Of a DNA stretch of 12,907 bases, positions 9,786 to 12,907 are shown piece by piece. A program made the position numbers and the translations under genes. Within the stretch, counting starts at the first letter, position 1, and each line of letters opens with the position of its first letter. Origin of the DNA: DAIOHQ01 sp036744635 (GTDB taxonomy: Bacteria; Planctomycetota; Phycisphaerae; Tepidisphaerales; Tepidisphaeraceae); assembly GCA_036744635.1 (NCBI GenBank), contig DAIOHQ010000132.1, positions 1 through 12,907 of the forward strand. Reading direction: 5' to 3'. A model generated the notes under the pieces. The model saw only the letters and a program-made list of their open reading frames with translations, was not told the DNA's origin and made no database searches.

Positions 9786-12554
9786 TTATCGCTTTGCTGC
9801 CGGTCGCGCCAGATCAATGTTGACTTCGATCTGCGGGGTGGCCAGCAACTTCAGGCGCATGGGTGCAGCAGCGCCATATCGAAATTTCTGCACTTCCAAC
9901 GCTCCTTCAAGCACACGAACGGAAAGCCGTGACTTTTCCAACGTCACGGTTCCAAACCCCGCGGCTGTCGAAAAAAAGGTCGTGAACGGCCGCTTGTCGG
10001 TCCTTGGATTGAGGTGCAGCGTCCCTGAAACCGCATCATAGCGGAAGCCGGCGTAGCTGTTCAGCAGGGCGTAGCTGGCCATGGCGCGAGCATAAAAGTT
10101 GCCGCACTCATATTCATTCCACGGATTGCGCACCCGCCCGTCATAGCGCGAGCGGGCGGCAGCAATGATGGTGATCGCCTCCTCGACCAGCCCTTCTTCC
10201 AGCATGTGTGAGGCGACCTGATATTCGATGCCCGTCCAGACTTCATCGCTGTAGACGAACGGCAACGTCGGCTTGTCCCCGCGCGGCCAGCTACACAGCA
10301 ACAACCCCGCCTCGTGGCCAATCGCATAGCCGGGGCGCTGGGTATTGGCATGGCGAAAGAGATCGGGTTTGAAGTTGTGCTTGAAGATGCTCTTGAGATG
10401 CTTGCGCACGTGTGCCGCGTTCTGCGGCGTGGGAACGCCATAGATCCTGGCCATCCACGCGCCGATAACGCCGTCGCTCAGGCAGCCCGAGCCGTATTGG
10501 TACTTCGGGCCTTCGCGCTTCAGGAGTTGAACGGATTCCGGAGATTGAGCGTTCACCGTGGCGAGTTGCGCTTCCAGCGATGTGTTCCGCAGACCCGTGG
10601 CAGTCACCTTCTGCACGAAGTAATCGCCGTTGAACAAATCATCGTCGAGAAATTTCGCCCCCTTCTCGGCCAAGGCACGGTAGAACGTGATATCAGCAGA
10701 ATAGGAATGACTACCCGCGTGATTCGCATCCGCGGATGACGCCGCGAGGTCCCCGGCCAACTCCGCCAAAGCCGCGCAGGCGGCCACGTAGATGCTGCTG
10801 CACATGCCGTCAGGACCCCAGAACTCGATGTCGTAAGTGTTATGGTGAGGCTCGAAGAGTGCCCCGCGCCCATCCGGGTCCCAGGTGGCGATGGCATAGT
10901 CCAGGGCCCGCTTGGCACTTGGATACAGCGCTGTCAGCCACTTACGGTCCCCGCAGATGTGATAGTCGCGATACAGCTTGAGGATCCCGCCAAGCTGCCC
11001 ATCCGCGGCGGCGTGGAAGTCGTGCCCGCTCGGCCCCTGCGGCAGGGCAAACCGGAAATTGACGTGGCCGGCGTCGTTCATCGCGAACAGATATTCCTGG
11101 TTGCGCAGCGTGCGCTCCAGCGCTGGGAAAAGATGCGGCAGCGCCTGGGCATAATTCCAAACGTGCGTACACGAGCCTGCGCAGCAGCCGGCATTCGGGA
11201 AGCACCCTTCCCATCCCCACAGGTCCCCATTCTGCTGGCGCAGGATCGTCGGCGACTTGAGGATCGCGAGATTGGCCGACACCGCGTCCAGCAGCGGCGC
11301 CGGCACGGTCGAAGCAAACAGCGCATCTCTAAACGCAAACGTGCGCTGGCGAAGCGAGGTGAAATTCGTGGCCACGTATTGTGCCACCTCCCCCGCGTGC
11401 CGCCACTGCCCTGCGTAATACGGATGCCACGGCGGCGCTGATCTGGCCTCGCCGCGCAGTGCCGGCAGATTCGATTCCACCGGCTGGCCGGACCGCGTGG
11501 TCACATTCGGAAAGTGCCAGGTGATCAGGATCGGACAGGTGACTGTCTGCCCGGGGGCGATGCGCAGGGCAAGCAGGATCGAACCGCCATTGCGGCCAGC
11601 TTCGGCTTGATCGCTACCCTGATTGGAAGCAAAATTTCCCGTCGAAATCTCCCGCCACAGCGCGCTGATCGAATCGAACCAGCCGCCGCGATACCACATC
11701 GCCTTGATGCGCGGCGCCCGCTTCTGCACTTCGCTGTTGCCGCCGACCATCGAGCGCGGCGGCAGCGCGACCAGCGCCGCCGAACCGAAAGTTTCGGCCT
11801 CCCACGGATCGGTGTTGTGGAAGAACACGCCGCCGCCGGGAATGACGGCACTGCGCGAGCTTTTTCCGGAAGGGTCGGCGCCGCTGGCGAGGTGCGACAA
11901 GTGGAAAGAAAACTCACAATCCACCGCCTGCTTGCTGTCGTTCGTGAACGAATATTCCACGATTGCCGCCGGCAACGAGGAGTTGCGGTCATCCAGCGGG
12001 ATCAGCGGGCTCCACGCGGTGATGCCCACATCCACCGGAAGCTCCGAATCCTCCAGCGACACCTCGGCGATCGGGTACTCCCCCACAAACGTGCAATCCT
12101 CACAGCGCGGCAGACCCTCGTGCCCGCCGCCGCGATACCCCTGGCTCTTCAACCCCTGGGCACTAATGCGTCCCAGCGGCATCGGCCCTTCCAGCAGTCG
12201 CGTGATGGTAAGAGCCGGCCGCTTCCCCTTGATGTGCAACAGCGCAAACGCCGCATCCGTGGTCGCGTGCCCATCCGGCTGAGCGGTCAGCGAAGGGGCA
12301 TTGCGAATGGCAAAATCCTGCAATCCCCCAATGCCATTGATGCTGATCGAGCCCGCCCCGATCCCCCCCAGCGGAAACGCGATCTGAGCGAGATAATCGT
12401 TCTTATAGACGCGCGGCGAACCGGTTCGGTCGACTTTCTTTGCCATGGGAGGATGTTGTGCCAGCCCCGATGCAAATGCAAACAAGAGAACGCAAAACGC
12501 AGAATGCAAAATGCAAAACTGGATACCCAAAATTTCCCGTTTCGCATTCTGCAT
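9786..12554 (-). CDS. GH116 family glycosidase (DUF608; glucosylceramidase/beta-glucosidase-like)
   Basis: GH116 enzymes are retaining beta-glycosidases (mammalian GBA2, archaeal beta-glucosidase/xylosidase); the exact substrate here is unknown. The 922-residue protein has the N-terminal domain opening FPLGGIGAGS (60-69). It also has an (alpha/alpha)6 catalytic domain from about 420, with LWGWEG (E449), GCCAGSCTHVWNYAQALPHLFPALE (456-480), QLGGILKLYRDYHICGDRKW and HNTYD (D575). E449 as nucleophile and D575 as acid/base are my assignment from motif similarity to GBA2; their spacing of 126 resembles the archaeal enzymes. The first 36 residues look like a signal peptide (hydrophobic about 8-28, possible cut after SGLA, 32), but they are encoded by a dispersed repeat and lack a ribosome binding site. 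An alternative start is M37 (12446), also without one, which would make the protein cytoplasmic. Confidence 0.9.
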   Translation of the reverse strand: MQNAKREILGIQFCILHSAFCVLLFAFASGLAQHPPMAKKVDRTGSPRVYKNDYLAQIAFPLGGIGAGSISINGIGGLQDFAIRNAPSLTAQPDGHATTDAAFALLHIKGKRPALTITRLLEGPMPLGRISAQGLKSQGYRGGGHEGLPRCEDCTFVGEYPIAEVSLEDSELPVDVGITAWSPLIPLDDRNSSLPAAIVEYSFTNDSKQAVDCEFSFHLSHLASGADPSGKSSRSAVIPGGGVFFHNTDPWEAETFGSAALVALPPRSMVGGNSEVQKRAPRIKAMWYRGGWFDSISALWREISTGNFASNQGSDQAEAGRNGGSILLALRIAPGQTVTCPILITWHFPNVTTRSGQPVESNLPALRGEARSAPPWHPYYAGQWRHAGEVAQYVATNFTSLRQRTFAFRDALFASTVPAPLLDAVSANLAILKSPTILRQQNGDLWGWEGCFPNAGCCAGSCTHVWNYAQALPHLFPALERTLRNQEYLFAMNDAGHVNFRFALPQGPSGHDFHAAADGQLGGILKLYRDYHICGDRKWLTALYPSAKRALDYAIATWDPDGRGALFEPHHNTYDIEFWGPDGMCSSIYVAACAALAELAGDLAASSADANHAGSHSYSADITFYRALAEKGAKFLDDDLFNGDYFVQKVTATGLRNTSLEAQLATVNAQSPESVQLLKREGPKYQYGSGCLSDGVIGAWMARIYGVPTPQNAAHVRKHLKSIFKHNFKPDLFRHANTQRPGYAIGHEAGLLLCSWPRGDKPTLPFVYSDEVWTGIEYQVASHMLEEGLVEEAITIIAAARSRYDGRVRNPWNEYECGNFYARAMASYALLNSYAGFRYDAVSGTLHLNPRTDKRPFTTFFSTAAGFGTVTLEKSRLSVRVLEGALEVQKFRYGAAAPMRLKLLATPQIEVNIDLARPAAKR

Positions 12555-12571
12555 TTTGACTTTTGCGTTTT
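12489..12571. repeat. Inverted dispersed repeat overlapping the start of the glycosidase gene
   Basis: The left arm AACGCAAAACGCAGAATGC (12489-12507) continues as AAAATGCAAAA. The right arm contains GCATTCTGC (12544-12552) and TTTTGCGTTTT (12561-12571). GCAGAATGC (12499-12507) and GCATTCTGC are exact reverse complements, and the arms as a whole pair imperfectly around a centre near 12530. Repeats of 'GCATTTTGCATTCTGC' type recur between genes in planctomycetes (from memory). The putative glycosidase ATG (complement of 12552-12554) lies in the right arm, and the left arm encodes much of the hydrophobic core FCILHSAFCVLLFAFA. Confidence 0.65.
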
Positions 12572-12585
12572 CTCCCGGCCTCGCC

Positions 12586-12613
12586 TTGCATCCGCGCCAT
12601 CAGTCGCTACAAT
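12586..12613 (+). promoter_or_regulatory. Candidate promoter of rpsR
   Basis: TACAAT at 12608-12613 (5 of 6 matches to the -10 consensus) is preceded, 16 bases earlier, by TTGCAT at 12586-12591 (weak -35, first three bases conserved). Transcription would start near 12620, giving a leader of about 26 bases that contains the rpsR ribosome binding site. The -10 is good; the -35 is poor. Confidence 0.4.
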
Positions 12614-12645
12614 TTCCCCTCCTTACAGCAAGTGGAGTTTCGACT

Positions 12646-12907
12646 ATGCCAAGACCAAGTTCGCCGCGCGGCAGTGCCCGCGAACGGCGGGAAAAAGCGG
12701 AAAAGTTTCAGACCTTCAGCCGGCCCAAGATCAAGGTCGCCAAGACCACGGCCTCGGGCAAGGTTTTCATCGACTACAAGGACACCGAGTCCTTGCGCAA
12801 GATGATCAGCGGCAACGGCAAGATCCTGTCACGCAAGCGCACCGGCGCCACCGCGATGGAACAGCGCATGCTCGCCCGCGCCATCAAGCGCGCCCGCTAT
12901 ATGGCGC
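12646..12907 (+). CDS. rpsR: 30S ribosomal protein S18, partial (3' end outside the window)
   Basis: S18 binds with S6 to the platform of the small ribosomal subunit. The visible 87 codons read MPRPSSPRGSARERREKAEK, then a basic lead-in, VFIDYKDTESLRKMISGNGK, ILSRKRTGATAMEQRMLARA and IKRARYMA, at which the window ends. The blocks IDYKD, L-x-x-x-I-S-x-x-GKIL-x-RxTG and QRxLARAIKRARY are diagnostic of S18; in E. coli only about a dozen residues follow this point. The start has GGAG at 12634-12637, eight bases upstream. The N-terminus is about 15 residues longer than in E. coli and has no cysteine, so it would be a zinc-free form. Its usual partners rpsF and ssb are not upstream; a divergent glycosidase is there instead. 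rplI may follow beyond the edge. Confidence 0.93.
   Translation, partial: MPRPSSPRGSARERREKAEKFQTFSRPKIKVAKTTASGKVFIDYKDTESLRKMISGNGKILSRKRTGATAMEQRMLARAIKRARYMA

Overview
This is GC-rich bacterial chromosomal DNA carrying mostly housekeeping genes in mixed orientation. Palindromic repeats occur between genes and also, unusually, inside one essential gene. The repeat families (peptides such as STGFQPV and SPSPGTPGEG when translated; 'GCAGAATGC'-type and 'AATCCAAAATC'-type repeats between genes), the scattering of translation genes outside the usual operons, and a GH116 glycosidase suggest a planctomycete-like soil or sediment bacterium, perhaps Phycisphaerae. That assignment is inference from recall of such genomes, not proof. 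A run of 10 Ns at 3340-3349 marks an assembly gap, so this is probably a draft or metagenome-derived contig.

Layout, left to right. (1) 79-4334, + strand: a promoter and carB, the large subunit of carbamoyl-phosphate synthetase. It is about 1397 residues long against about 1073 usually, and the excess is accounted for by five in-frame insertions (I1 to I5). Three of these are palindromic repeats. (2) 4462-5298, - strand: a SirB1/transglutaminase-like protein, convergent with carB. (3) 5514-6263, + strand: bioD, dethiobiotin synthetase, divergent from the SirB1 gene. (4) 6264-6764: a 501-base gap with a hairpin, an 11-bp tandem duplication, a good promoter and a long fusA leader of consecutive hairpins with a possible 6-codon upstream ORF. 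(5) 6765-8870, + strand: fusA (EF-G), followed by a textbook intrinsic terminator. (6) 9011-9241: a 231-bp element with 16-bp perfect terminal inverted repeats, related to one of the carB insertions. (7) 9347-9781, + strand: a small single-pass membrane protein with a BamE/SmpA-like C-terminal part, ending 4 bases from the convergent next gene. (8) 9786-12554, - strand: a GH116 (DUF608) glycosidase whose apparent signal peptide is encoded by a repeat. (9) 12646 to the window end, + strand: rpsR (ribosomal protein S18), divergent from the glycosidase and cut by the window edge.

The genes do not form one pathway. They cover pyrimidine/arginine precursor synthesis (carB), biotin synthesis (bioD), translation (fusA, rpsR) and glycan breakdown (GH116), and each seems to be its own transcription unit. 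I see no new defence or mobile gene system. The most interesting material is non-genic: palindromic repeats that have entered carB in frame, a repeat that has become (or imitates) a signal peptide, and a structured fusA leader that could be an undescribed cis-acting RNA.
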